A DNA stretch of 64,000 bases, from positions 37,116 through 101,115 of the forward strand of contig CAZYHV010000014.1 in NCBI GenBank assembly GCA_964647485.1. The letters are read 5' to 3'. Positions within the stretch are counted from its first letter, which is position 1. Each line of letters opens with the position of its first letter. The position numbers were made by a program, and so were the translations under genes. Below, piece by piece: positions 17,891 through 27,228 of this stretch. This DNA comes from FW021-bin31 sp964647485. Lineage in GTDB: Bacteria; Bacteroidota; Bacteroidia; Chitinophagales; Chitinophagaceae. A model generated the notes under the pieces. That model did not search any database. It had not been told where the DNA came from and worked only from the letters and a program-made list of their open reading frames with translations.

Positions 17891-19528
17891 ATGAAGAGGA
17901 TATATTATAAAGCAGGTATTTGGGGTTGGCTTGGAATTCTTTTGCTGGGGAGTTTTTCTTGTGAAAAATCCTTTGATAAATATAGAAAGGTAGAGCCGGT
18001 AGAAGAAGTGTCAATGAATACTTATGCTTTTCTAAAACAACAAAATCACGTCTATGATTCTCTCGTCTATCTTTTAGACAAGACAGGACTTGATAAGACT
18101 TTAGAAGATAGTGAAGTGACGTTTTTTGCGCCACAAGATAAGAGCATCATGACTGTTTTGAAAAATATCAATGTAACCCGAAAAGAATTTGGGAAAACGA
18201 CTACTTGGACATTGGATAGCGTCCCTACAGCAGTTTGGGATACTTTATTAAGAAGGTATATGGTCAGAGGAATCGTGAATTCAGATTCTTTGAATTATGC
18301 TGACGGAGTGGATTTAACCACCCTGTCTTATGGTTATAAAATTAATGGCAAGCGTATAGAAGCTAATGCCTCCGGGGTAGTAAATGGGGGGCCATTTCAG
18401 ATTAGTTATAGCGATATGAATAATTCTCGCTTTGTGAAGGATTGGTCCACTTCTAATACCCAAACCATTGATATTATGACGACCAATGGGGTCGTTCATG
18501 TGTTAGAAAGTAAGCATGTGTTTGGCTTTAATGCTTTTGTTCCTATGGCTTTTCCGGAATCTACGGTTCCTCATTTAGAGCCTTATTCCGGTATTCCGGC
18601 GCCGATTCCCGGAAAAATACAGGCAGTGGATTTTGATTTTGGTGGAGAAGGCTTAGCCTATCATGATAATGATCCACAAAACTTTGGAGGACAATACCGC
18701 TCTACCGGAGTGGATATCACTAGACATAATACCGGGGGTTATGAAATAGGGTGGAATAACAATGGAGAATGGCAGAAATTTACGGTAGATGTAGCGGAAA
18801 CGGGCTGGTATAAGTTTGGAGTCTATTCGGGAACCATTTTTAATAATGGTTGGAATCGAAAAGAAATCTATTTTGATGGAAAATTTGCCTGTACGGTAGG
18901 ATCTAACCCTGTTCAATTAGACTATCAAGCCATGACTTGGTGTTATACATCTATTTATTTACATAAAGGAGTGCAAGTGATGAAAGTGGTTGAGACAGAT
19001 TGGGCTAATGATTACAAAGCCTTTGATATTATTAAAATAGATACCCCTATTTCAACTCCTATTGGAGGAACGCCTGCTGCAATCCCGGGATATATCAGAG
19101 CTGCAGACTATGATGATGGAGGGCAGGGCATTGCATTTAATGATACCAATCCTAATCTTAATATGGGGAATGACCATGACAGAGGGGATGGAGTCGATAT
19201 GGAATGTTGCTTTACAGGAGTACCCAATGAACCGGATATTGGTTGGGATTTTAAGGGAGAATATCAAAAGTATACGGTGAATGTAACAACAGCGGGTACA
19301 TATAAAGTTAAAGTAAAAGTATCCTCCAACAGCGCTACAGGAAGGTTTCATATTGAATTTAATGAAGAGGATAAGACAGGGGTGGTAGCCGTCCCTAATA
19401 CAGGAGGATATACGAGCTATCAAATAGTTGAAACTACTGTGAATCTTGATGCCGGCAAACAAGTGATGAAATTCGTAGTGGATCACATGGGATTTAATTA
19501 TGCTGCTTATGAATTTATAAAACAGTGA
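17891..19528 (+). CDS. FAS1-domain lipoprotein with two CBM6-like modules (candidate surface glycan-binding protein)
   Basis: A 545-residue lipoprotein (Cys at residue 24, GSFSC). Residues ~40-220 form a fasciclin-like (FAS1) domain: LVYLLDKTGLDKTLEDSEV then TFFAPQDKSIM and, near its end, NGVVHVLESKHVF. Two CBM6-like modules follow, at about 235-385 (IQAVDFDFGGEGLAYHDND, WQKFTVDVAETGWYKFGVY) and 395-545 (IRAADYDDGGQGIAFNDTN, YQKYTVNVTTAGTYKVKV). CBM6 folds bind glycan chains or ends. No catalytic domain is visible. Its place after susCD and before GH43 fits a surface glycan-binding protein. The role of FAS1 is not established in PULs; adhesion or a scaffold is possible. Confidence 0.8.
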   Translation: MKRIYYKAGIWGWLGILLLGSFSCEKSFDKYRKVEPVEEVSMNTYAFLKQQNHVYDSLVYLLDKTGLDKTLEDSEVTFFAPQDKSIMTVLKNINVTRKEFGKTTTWTLDSVPTAVWDTLLRRYMVRGIVNSDSLNYADGVDLTTLSYGYKINGKRIEANASGVVNGGPFQISYSDMNNSRFVKDWSTSNTQTIDIMTTNGVVHVLESKHVFGFNAFVPMAFPESTVPHLEPYSGIPAPIPGKIQAVDFDFGGEGLAYHDNDPQNFGGQYRSTGVDITRHNTGGYEIGWNNNGEWQKFTVDVAETGWYKFGVYSGTIFNNGWNRKEIYFDGKFACTVGSNPVQLDYQAMTWCYTSIYLHKGVQVMKVVETDWANDYKAFDIIKIDTPISTPIGGTPAAIPGYIRAADYDDGGQGIAFNDTNPNLNMGNDHDRGDGVDMECCFTGVPNEPDIGWDFKGEYQKYTVNVTTAGTYKVKVKVSSNSATGRFHIEFNEEDKTGVVAVPNTGGYTSYQIVETTVNLDAGKQVMKFVVDHMGFNYAAYEFIKQ

Positions 19529-19531
19529 TTG

Positions 19532-20575
19532 ATGATGAAAACAATGTTTATATACATAATATCTATTGCTTTAGTATTAGGAGCTTGTTCTAAAGACAAC
19601 GATACTCAGGTTGATCATTCATCTCCTGAAGATACAAGTGACACCTATGTGCCTCAACCTAAGCCGGATATAAAAATTACACTGGCGGATCCTACGATTT
19701 TTTATGATGAAGATTCTGATAAATATTATTTGTATGGCACGAGTGGCTCTGATGTGGTACACAAAGGATTTAAAGTCTTTGTTTCTGAAGATTTGAAGCA
19801 CTGGGAGCGACATAAAGGATTGGTTTTGTCTAAAAAGGATGTTTTTGGTACAGATGATTTTTGGGCACCACAAGTATTTAAATATAACGGGAAATATTAT
19901 ATGGCCTATGCCGCCAATCAACAAATAGGGATTGCAGAGAGTAACAGCCCACTAGGTCCATTTAAACAGACGGTAAAAGCCCCGGTGCATGATGAAACAT
20001 ATCAGAATATAGATCCTTATGTCTTTTTTGATGAGGATAGTACGGCCTATCTATATTATGATCGATTAGGAGGAGGCAATTGGTTATTTGCTGCTGAGTT
20101 AAATAACGATTTAACGGATATTGTTCCGGGAACGGCTACTTCTTGTATTAATGCTGTTAATGATCCTCAGCCTTGGGAAAATGTAGATCAATCTACGCCT
20201 ATTACTGAAGGACCAACAGTTATTAAACACCAAGGAACGTATTACTTTTTTTACTCGGCCAATAATTACCAAAGTCCGAACTATGCTGTAGGATATGCAA
20301 CTGCTAACGATCCTTATGGTCCCTGGAGTAAATATTCAGAAAACCCAGTATTAAGTAAAGCTTTAATTGAAGAAAATGGTCCCGGACATGGAGATATGTT
20401 TCAAGATAGGGAAGGACATTATTACTATGTTTTCCATACCCATTATTCTAAATATGATGTTCAACCCAGATGTACGGCTATTATCAAAGGAAAATTCGTC
20501 TCGAAAGGAAAGGGTATGGACACCTTTGAATTTGATCCGGATAGTTTCCATTATCTGACTATTGAACAAAATTAA
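19532..20575 (+). CDS. GH43-family glycoside hydrolase lipoprotein
   Basis: Starts at ATG 19532 or 19535, directly after the preceding stop, so translation is likely coupled. Lipobox Cys near residue 17 (GACSKD). The five-bladed propeller of GH43 is evident: LADPTIFYD with Asp53 as base, DDFWAPQVFKYNGKYYM, QNIDPYVFFD with Asp161 as pKa modulator, TEGPTVIK with Glu226 as acid, and GPGHGDMF. All three catalytic carboxylates are present. GH43 members act on arabinans, xylans, galactans and, in some subfamilies, galactofuranosides. In a locus rich in GH172/GH183 genes a galactofuranosidase or arabinofuranosidase role is plausible; the subfamily cannot be fixed by eye. Confidence 0.88.
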   Translation: MMKTMFIYIISIALVLGACSKDNDTQVDHSSPEDTSDTYVPQPKPDIKITLADPTIFYDEDSDKYYLYGTSGSDVVHKGFKVFVSEDLKHWERHKGLVLSKKDVFGTDDFWAPQVFKYNGKYYMAYAANQQIGIAESNSPLGPFKQTVKAPVHDETYQNIDPYVFFDEDSTAYLYYDRLGGGNWLFAAELNNDLTDIVPGTATSCINAVNDPQPWENVDQSTPITEGPTVIKHQGTYYFFYSANNYQSPNYAVGYATANDPYGPWSKYSENPVLSKALIEENGPGHGDMFQDREGHYYYVFHTHYSKYDVQPRCTAIIKGKFVSKGKGMDTFEFDPDSFHYLTIEQN

Positions 20576-20601
20576 ATGTAAAAGATTAATATTAAATAAA
20601 T

Positions 20602-21693
20602 ATGATAAAGAGGAAATACATACAATTGTCGGTATTGGTTTTAATGGCGACCTCTGTTTTTTTCTTGGCAGGATGTTACAAGCAACTTGTTCCTAAGGAA
20701 AAGGATTATTTTAGCAACGATGCCAGCTTTAATCGTACAGATTTTGATCCAAAGCTTGGACAAACCAATGTCTTCCTACATGGATTTAACCCGGATTATT
20801 CTACGCAACCTTTGGATTTTGTTATTTTAAATTGTGAGCGAGCTGATACCGTTTATCTTACTACAGATTCTACTAAATATAGAGTAGATAGTGTTCCTGC
20901 TCCGTATTTACAACAAAAAATAAAAGTATCTCAGTGGAGTACTTATTATAGTGGAAAAGAGAAATCGATTGAAGAAATCAATGCAAAAAAATATGATGCG
21001 GAACGACCGGTATTGGATATTCGTCCTCATTCCGGAGATATTTTCTTTTGGAGAACCGATGCTTCTGTAGTTCCTCCCGGACGATATTTTTTTGATGTGA
21101 AAGTGAGTAATGGTGGAGGACAGAAGGTGTATCATATGACCATGCGCGTAAAGAATGCACATCCCTATGAACCTTATAATTATGATGATATTACAGGAGA
21201 AAGGCTTCCGGCAAGACAGGGAGGAATTATCCATCCATCCAATATGAATGGTGTTGAAGATAGGTTAGGTCGACCCATGCCTGCTGATAGTGTAGATATT
21301 TCTTTTCACCAAACAGGAACTGCAAAAAATACATTAACCATTAAGTTCGAAGATGAAGACGGACAAGCTATTCCATTGTCAAAATTTAATAAAATGGAAT
21401 GGGATAGTTTGACTTATTATAGCAATATGACAGGGAAAGAGGTGCCTTTTGGATTTAATCGTCGAATGAATAATGACAGTACTTCCGTGACTTGGGATAT
21501 TCCAAATCCTTTCCCGGTCTTGTTGGGAGTTTCAGGCTTCTCTCCGAGGGCAGAAATTAATTTTAGATATGATAGAGTCTCCTTTGGAAAGAGAGTGCGG
21601 GCAAATATAAATTTTGTTTTTGCCATTATGGCGCCTGGGGAATGGGAGCTAGTATACAAATTTAGGATTAATCCCAAGTTTGAGGATGACTAA
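20602..21693 (+). CDS. SusCD-associated lipoprotein, DUF5007-like
   Basis: A 363-residue lipoprotein with lipobox Cys at residue 25 (FLAGC). The mature part appears all-beta: TNVFLHGFNPDYS, PLDFVILNCERADTVYL, GDIFFWRTDASVVPPGRYFFDVKVSNGGG and a C-terminal WELVYKFRINPKF. I associate this pattern with DUF5007, a Bacteroidota lipoprotein family that commonly accompanies SusC/SusD/FAS1/DUF5008 gene sets; this is from memory. It closes the first susCD subset and is followed by a second susC 25 bp downstream. It is probably a surface accessory or binding protein of the transport complex. Confidence 0.6.
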   Translation: MIKRKYIQLSVLVLMATSVFFLAGCYKQLVPKEKDYFSNDASFNRTDFDPKLGQTNVFLHGFNPDYSTQPLDFVILNCERADTVYLTTDSTKYRVDSVPAPYLQQKIKVSQWSTYYSGKEKSIEEINAKKYDAERPVLDIRPHSGDIFFWRTDASVVPPGRYFFDVKVSNGGGQKVYHMTMRVKNAHPYEPYNYDDITGERLPARQGGIIHPSNMNGVEDRLGRPMPADSVDISFHQTGTAKNTLTIKFEDEDGQAIPLSKFNKMEWDSLTYYSNMTGKEVPFGFNRRMNNDSTSVTWDIPNPFPVLLGVSGFSPRAEINFRYDRVSFGKRVRANINFVFAIMAPGEWELVYKFRINPKFEDD

Positions 21694-21718
21694 AATGAGT
21701 TAAAAGTAAGGAATGATT

Positions 21719-24700
21719 ATGATATATAAAATACTACGAACCGGATTATTCACATTCATCTGTATGATGTTTGTCTATAGCACTATAGCACAACAGATGG
21801 TGACAATAAAGGGAGAGGTTATTGACGCACAGTCTAATGAACCACTACCAGGAGTGAGTATTCTTAATATGAAAACGAAGAAGGGGATCGCCGTTACAGG
21901 AGCGAAAGGACAATTTAACTTCAGGGTGGAAGAAGGTACCCTGGTAGGATTTCGCTTTATTGGCTATAAAGATTTCTCTACTGAAGCTAAAAAAGACGCT
22001 GAACTTACTATTAAATTGGAGCATACTGCAGCCTCTTTGAAAGAAGCCGTGATTGTTGGATATCAAAAAAGAGTGAAGGAGACGGTTACAGGAGCTGTAT
22101 CAGTAATTGATGGAAAAGATTTACAAGATGTTCCGGTAACCAATGTGACTCAATTGTTACAGGGGAAAGTCCCGGGGTTAAATGTTCAAATTAACACCGG
22201 TGCCCCCGGGTTTAGAGGTTCTGTGGCTATTCGGGGAATTTCTAATTTGAATTTGAGCGGCAATGGGGATCAGGTGCATTTAGAAAGCAGTAGCCCCTTA
22301 TTGATTATTGATAACGTACCGGTTGATTATGATGGAGGTATTACCCAATCCATGTTACAACCGGGAGCAGCTACAGGTCCATTAGCATTAATCCCTCCTA
22401 ATGATATTGAATCTATTGAGGTATTAAAAGATGCACAGGCTACCTCTTTATATGGTTCAAGAGGAGCCAATGGAGTGATTATTATTACAACCAAGCGAGG
22501 GAATTCCAAAAAGCCGATTATCGATTTTAATAGCAGCGCATTCTTTAATTTTGCTCCTAAGCTTCGACCTACCTGGGGGGGCACATTAGAGCGGCGTTTT
22601 CGGATGAATGCTATCTTAAATACTTCTAAAAATATAAGAGAAGCCAGGAATACCATTGCAGGAGCACAGTTCTTGACGGATAGTCTAAATCCTTTTTACA
22701 ATCAATCTACAAATTGGCAAGGGCTGTTTTATCAAACGACTTTAAATACCAATAGTAATATCCAGATAAGTGGTGGGGACAGAAAATTAAATTATAAAGC
22801 AAATCTGGGATATCAGTTGGATCAAGGAGTCATTAAGCATACAGGATTTGACAGATATAGCTTGAATATGCAACTGAATGTTCAGCCCAATACCCGGTTG
22901 AGAATAAATGCTCAGCTCTTTGGAGGACTTGGAGAGAAACAGCGGGGAAACGGAGGAGGCTTGACAGGAAATGGAGCAGGGAACGCTTTTACCTCTTCTC
23001 TACTCCCCGGACCTTCTCATTTTGTGGGGGTTCCTGAATATTCAGGATATGAGAATAATACGGATGATAATAGTACCGTCAATATTAGAGCCTATTTAGG
23101 GATAGATTATGAATTATTTCATAACTTTAGAATTACATCAGCGACCTCTTATGATTATTTTACAGACACCAGAGACTTTTTTAAACAAGCTTTTACGAAC
23201 GATGATAAATCGGAAATCTATGGGTATATAGGAAGACGAGATCAGTTAAATACTCGAAATGGGTTTCAATACAGTTTCAGTTCCGATCCGGATAATGCAG
23301 AAAATGGACATAATATTTTGGTGAATTTCTTTAGTGAAATCAATGCCCGATCAAACCTTGTTCATATTCGGGATATGAGGAATGGACCCAGTGATCTGTA
23401 TTGGGGACCCAGAGGTTATTCGCCAAGATATTATAAAGGAAATCTTTGGTATCGTCCGGAGGAAATCAATGATAATGGAACCCACGTGGATTCTAAGCTC
23501 CATGAGGCTTCGTGGGCCGGGATGGTTTCTTACAACTATAAAAGGAAATATAATATAGACCTTTCTTACCGATTAGATGGAAGCTCAGCTTCGGGAATTA
23601 AACGGCCATATACAAAGAATCCTTCCATAGGTTTGAGATGGAATTTTGGAAAAGAAAATTTTTTTAAATCAAGTGACTGGCTAGATTTTGGATCTATCCG
23701 TATGACTTATGGTTTGAATAGCCGTTCCTCTGCCAATATTGCAAATACTCTGGGGCTCTATCGTAGTTATAGTGCTTACAATAATTCCCCGAGTATTTTG
23801 CCTGATTTTGGTTTGATGCCGAATCCGAATATACAAACCGAAAAATCTTATCAATATGATTTTGGTGTTGATTTGGGGCTGTTTAATGGAAGATTGCAAA
23901 TTACGTATGATACGTATTATAAGAATACCTACAATCTGTTGAGAGGGAAAAATCTGCCTAATTCTACAGGATTTGATCAGGTAATGGTCAATGGAGCTGC
24001 TGTAGTCAACTATGGTCATGAATTTGTTGTGACCGGAAAACCCATTTATTCCAGTAATCCGAAGGCTTTCCATTGGACCATTAGTATTAATGGAGCCATT
24101 AACCATGGTGTATTGACGCATTTACCGGATGGAGTTCAACAATATAGATATGACCAGGGAGCTCCTACCTGGCAGGCGCTGATTTTAAAAGTGGGAAGAA
24201 CGCCTATTAGTAATTATTTATATCATACAAAAGGTATCTATAAATCAACTGCTGATGTTCCTGTTGATCCGGTAAGAGGAGTGAGATATAAGGCTTTTAC
24301 CGGGAATAATCTACAGTATTTGAAAGGAGGAGATCCGATTTGGGAGGATGTGAACGGGGATTATATTCTCGGAGGAACCAATGATTATCAGGTGACAGGA
24401 AATCCTGCAGAACCGGTAGTTACAGGAGGGGTTATGAATACGCTTACTTATAAAGATTTTTCTCTGAATATCTTTTGCTCTTATGTCATGGATCGAAGTC
24501 TTTTGAGTAACTCTGTTTCAGGAAGGTTAAGACGACTACAGTTCCCTTGGGAACTATATCATACCGGAACAACTGAAGGCCCGGTGAATATTTATGATCT
24601 CGATAAAATTAATTATTGGAAACAACCCGGCGACAATGCTAAATATCCTGCAGTAGGAGATATTTATCATGGGAGGCTGGTAGATCCCAATCGTTCAGAC

Positions 24701-24955
24701 CAGGATTTATTTCAGGAAGATGGGAGTTATTTTAAAATTAATCAAATTACACTCAGTTATAATTTTAGAAATTTTGGATTTATGAAACGAATGAAGATGA
24801 ATCTTTTGCATGTGTATGTTACTTTATATAATGTGGGAATATTTTCAGGCTTTTCAGGACCTAATCCGGAAACCGTAACTACAGTAGGACGAGACGATAT
24901 TAATGGATATCCTTCAGCTCGTACGGTGGCTATAGGGTTTAATACGCAGTTTTAA
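21719..24955 (+). CDS. SusC/RagA-family TonB-linked outer-membrane transporter
   Basis: About 1078 residues. Start chosen at ATG 21719, with AAGGA seven bases upstream; ATG 21713 is two codons earlier and equally open. Signal peptide to about YSTIAQQ, then a carboxypeptidase-regulatory-like domain at about 27-100 (GEVIDAQSNEPLPGVSILN, GFRFIGYKDF), linker AVIVGYQKR, plug at about 115-245 (IESIEVLKDAQATSLYGSRG) and a barrel ending IGFNTQF. It is the second transporter in this operon, followed by its own SusD, which suggests two differently sized or linked fragments are imported. Confidence 0.94.
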   Translation: MIYKILRTGLFTFICMMFVYSTIAQQMVTIKGEVIDAQSNEPLPGVSILNMKTKKGIAVTGAKGQFNFRVEEGTLVGFRFIGYKDFSTEAKKDAELTIKLEHTAASLKEAVIVGYQKRVKETVTGAVSVIDGKDLQDVPVTNVTQLLQGKVPGLNVQINTGAPGFRGSVAIRGISNLNLSGNGDQVHLESSSPLLIIDNVPVDYDGGITQSMLQPGAATGPLALIPPNDIESIEVLKDAQATSLYGSRGANGVIIITTKRGNSKKPIIDFNSSAFFNFAPKLRPTWGGTLERRFRMNAILNTSKNIREARNTIAGAQFLTDSLNPFYNQSTNWQGLFYQTTLNTNSNIQISGGDRKLNYKANLGYQLDQGVIKHTGFDRYSLNMQLNVQPNTRLRINAQLFGGLGEKQRGNGGGLTGNGAGNAFTSSLLPGPSHFVGVPEYSGYENNTDDNSTVNIRAYLGIDYELFHNFRITSATSYDYFTDTRDFFKQAFTNDDKSEIYGYIGRRDQLNTRNGFQYSFSSDPDNAENGHNILVNFFSEINARSNLVHIRDMRNGPSDLYWGPRGYSPRYYKGNLWYRPEEINDNGTHVDSKLHEASWAGMVSYNYKRKYNIDLSYRLDGSSASGIKRPYTKNPSIGLRWNFGKENFFKSSDWLDFGSIRMTYGLNSRSSANIANTLGLYRSYSAYNNSPSILPDFGLMPNPNIQTEKSYQYDFGVDLGLFNGRLQITYDTYYKNTYNLLRGKNLPNSTGFDQVMVNGAAVVNYGHEFVVTGKPIYSSNPKAFHWTISINGAINHGVLTHLPDGVQQYRYDQGAPTWQALILKVGRTPISNYLYHTKGIYKSTADVPVDPVRGVRYKAFTGNNLQYLKGGDPIWEDVNGDYILGGTNDYQVTGNPAEPVVTGGVMNTLTYKDFSLNIFCSYVMDRSLLSNSVSGRLRRLQFPWELYHTGTTEGPVNIYDLDKINYWKQPGDNAKYPAVGDIYHGRLVDPNRSDQDLFQEDGSYFKINQITLSYNFRNFGFMKRMKMNLLHVYVTLYNVGIFSGFSGPNPETVTTVGRDDINGYPSARTVAIGFNTQF

Positions 24956-24969
24956 AATAAGCATTGGTT

Positions 24970-26472
24970 ATGAAAATGAAATATAGTATATATATCATAT
25001 TATTAGTGATGGGAATGTCCACTTCCTGTAAGAAATTTTTGTATGTCAAACCGGTAGATAAACTGTCGGGAAACAACTTTTGGCAAGATGAAAGTGATGC
25101 AGAAGATGCCATTAATGGAGCCTATAGAAGGCTTTTGGATCATATTTCTTTTTCTACCTTGTATAACGATGGCGATTTTCGTGCAGGAGGGTGGAACTGG
25201 TTCAATAAATTGAATCTGAGAACATTGGCGCAAAATAAAATGCTAAGTCCGGATTTGAATGCACAGGATAATACGGCAGATCCGAGAACTTCCTGGACCG
25301 GACTGTATAGAGTAATTGCCACTGCCAATTTGTGTATAGACCGAATCCCCGGTATTGATGATCCTGATTTTAGTGAAAAAGACAAGAAAAGATTAGTCGC
25401 CGAAGCTCGATTTATTCGAGCATTTACCTATTTTTTTATGGTTCGGTTGTATGGGGATATTCCCCTCCAATGGGATCCTTATGATCAGACGAAAAAGTCT
25501 CGTATGGATATGAAGAAGATTATGGATACCTGTATTCAGGATTTGTCAAAGAGCAAAAACGATTTGCCTTTGTCTTATGCAGATCCGACGAATAGAGCTG
25601 TACGGGCAACCAAAGGAGCTGATTTGACCTTGATGGCCAATATGTATATGTGGAAAGCCGGCTTTCAAACTTCCGAAGCCGAAAAGAAAAAGAGTTGGCA
25701 ACAAGCTGCCGATTTAGCAGAACAGGTCATGGGGTTGGGCGTCTATAAGTTACTTCCCTATTCCAGTTTGAAAGATATGCAAGAGATTTTTAAAGGCCGT
25801 TCTAAAGAGGGAATTTTTGAATTGTCTTTTAATGCAAACTATGGAGTTTCTTCCCATAACCTTATTGCCCAATGGACTTTACATGAACCGTATATTCATA
25901 GTGACCCTAATTTATATGGAGGCGATGGAAGCGAAATTACGCCCAAAAAATCCATGTTAGATAAATTGTATCCCAGTGGAACACCGGACAAGCGCTTCCA
26001 ATTTTGGTTTGATGATCCCTATTCTACTGCTAATCCCCAATCGGCTATGTTTTTAAAGTTTTCTTCAGTAGCAAATAAAACATCGAGAGATTACGATGCT
26101 AATTATATATTCTTTCGGTATGCAGGATTGATACTTACACGATCTGAAGCGCTTGCCCATTTGAATAAGACAGGTACTTCTATTGCTTTGTTGGATTCTA
26201 TTCGTCATCGCGCCGGATTAAGTGATTATAATGGAGGAGGGGGACAAAGCTTATTGGATGCAATCTTTAATGAAAGACGAAGAGAGTTAATGGGGGAAGG
26301 TTGGTTGTGGTATGATTTAGTAAGAACTCGCAAAGTATTAGATCCTAATGAAACGACTGATTACTTGCGTCAAGATGAATTTGAAAAGGGGGCATGGACT
26401 TGGCCTATACCCCAAAATGCAATTAATGATAATCCCCATGTGAAACAAACGATTTATTGGTTGAACGGATAA
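24970..26472 (+). CDS. SusD/RagB-family glycan-binding lipoprotein
   Basis: About 500 residues. Start at ATG 24970 (or 24976) rather than an in-frame TTG at 24964. Lipobox Cys near residue 20 (GMSTSC). SusD features: ARFIRAFTYFFMVRLYGDIPL, IRHRAGL, NERRRELMGEGWLWYDLVRTR and the end TIYWLNG. Partner of the SusC at 21719 (14-bp gap) and followed at once by a FAS1 lipoprotein, the same order as at 16375-17891. Confidence 0.92.
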   Translation: MKMKYSIYIILLVMGMSTSCKKFLYVKPVDKLSGNNFWQDESDAEDAINGAYRRLLDHISFSTLYNDGDFRAGGWNWFNKLNLRTLAQNKMLSPDLNAQDNTADPRTSWTGLYRVIATANLCIDRIPGIDDPDFSEKDKKRLVAEARFIRAFTYFFMVRLYGDIPLQWDPYDQTKKSRMDMKKIMDTCIQDLSKSKNDLPLSYADPTNRAVRATKGADLTLMANMYMWKAGFQTSEAEKKKSWQQAADLAEQVMGLGVYKLLPYSSLKDMQEIFKGRSKEGIFELSFNANYGVSSHNLIAQWTLHEPYIHSDPNLYGGDGSEITPKKSMLDKLYPSGTPDKRFQFWFDDPYSTANPQSAMFLKFSSVANKTSRDYDANYIFFRYAGLILTRSEALAHLNKTGTSIALLDSIRHRAGLSDYNGGGGQSLLDAIFNERRRELMGEGWLWYDLVRTRKVLDPNETTDYLRQDEFEKGAWTWPIPQNAINDNPHVKQTIYWLNG

Positions 26473-26474
26473 AA

Positions 26475-27212
26475 ATGAGAAATATGTTAAAGAAACAATA
26501 TAAAATATGGCGAAACCTTGCCCTTTTATTATTGGGATGTATAGTCTTTGCCTCTTGTAGTAAAAAGGATTATTTTAAAGATGGAGGTTTGTCTGACTCC
26601 CAGTATCAGGGAAATATTTATGACTATTTATCCTCTAACCCATATTGGTTTGATACGATTACTTACATCATTGATAGATCCGGAATGACAGATGTGTTTA
26701 AAAAGGATAGTATAACCTTCTTTGCGCCTACGGATGATGCGGTTAAAAGAGTAATGGAGCGTTTAAATGATTATCGATATACCCATGTGGAAGATTCCGT
26801 TCGCTTACAAGATATAGATCCTGAAGTTTGGAAATATTTTCTTTCCATGCATATTTTGAAAGGGAGATTTATGGCAAAAGATTTTGCCAGAGTGGATCCT
26901 GATAATGTGAATGCCTATCCGGGAATAGATTATTTTACTTCAGAGGGCTTTATTGTCAATATCGGAAGAGTCTATCAAGATTATAAAGGAGTGCAAGATG
27001 TAGGAGCCCGGATTATTCGATTGACTGATATCACTTCTGATCCGGATCATTTTAAGGATTGCCCATCAGTGACGGTGATGACTTCAGATATCCAGGCTTC
27101 AAATGGTATTTTGCATGTGTTGAATGTAAATTATGTATTGGGATTTCAGTCAGATCGGTTTGTCCAGATGGCAGAACAATATTTATTGTTAGACGGATAT
27201 AATATAAAGTAG
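26475..27212 (+). CDS. FAS1 (fasciclin)-domain lipoprotein
   Basis: About 245 residues. ATG 26475 gives a signal peptide with lipobox Cys (FASC near residue 26); an in-frame TTG at 26457 would overlap susD. The single FAS1-like domain spans roughly residues 50-235: DTITYIIDRSGMTDVFKKDSI, TFFAPTDDAVKRVMERL and NGILHVLNVNYVLGF. Unlike the FAS1 protein at 17891 it has no CBM6 modules. It comes right after susD and before a delta-60 lipoprotein, an arrangement I know from other Sphingobacteriales-like PULs. The function is unproven; it is probably a component of the surface transport or binding assembly. Confidence 0.75.
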   Translation: MRNMLKKQYKIWRNLALLLLGCIVFASCSKKDYFKDGGLSDSQYQGNIYDYLSSNPYWFDTITYIIDRSGMTDVFKKDSITFFAPTDDAVKRVMERLNDYRYTHVEDSVRLQDIDPEVWKYFLSMHILKGRFMAKDFARVDPDNVNAYPGIDYFTSEGFIVNIGRVYQDYKGVQDVGARIIRLTDITSDPDHFKDCPSVTVMTSDIQASNGILHVLNVNYVLGFQSDRFVQMAEQYLLLDGYNIK

Positions 27213-27228
27213 TAAAGAACGTTTTGTT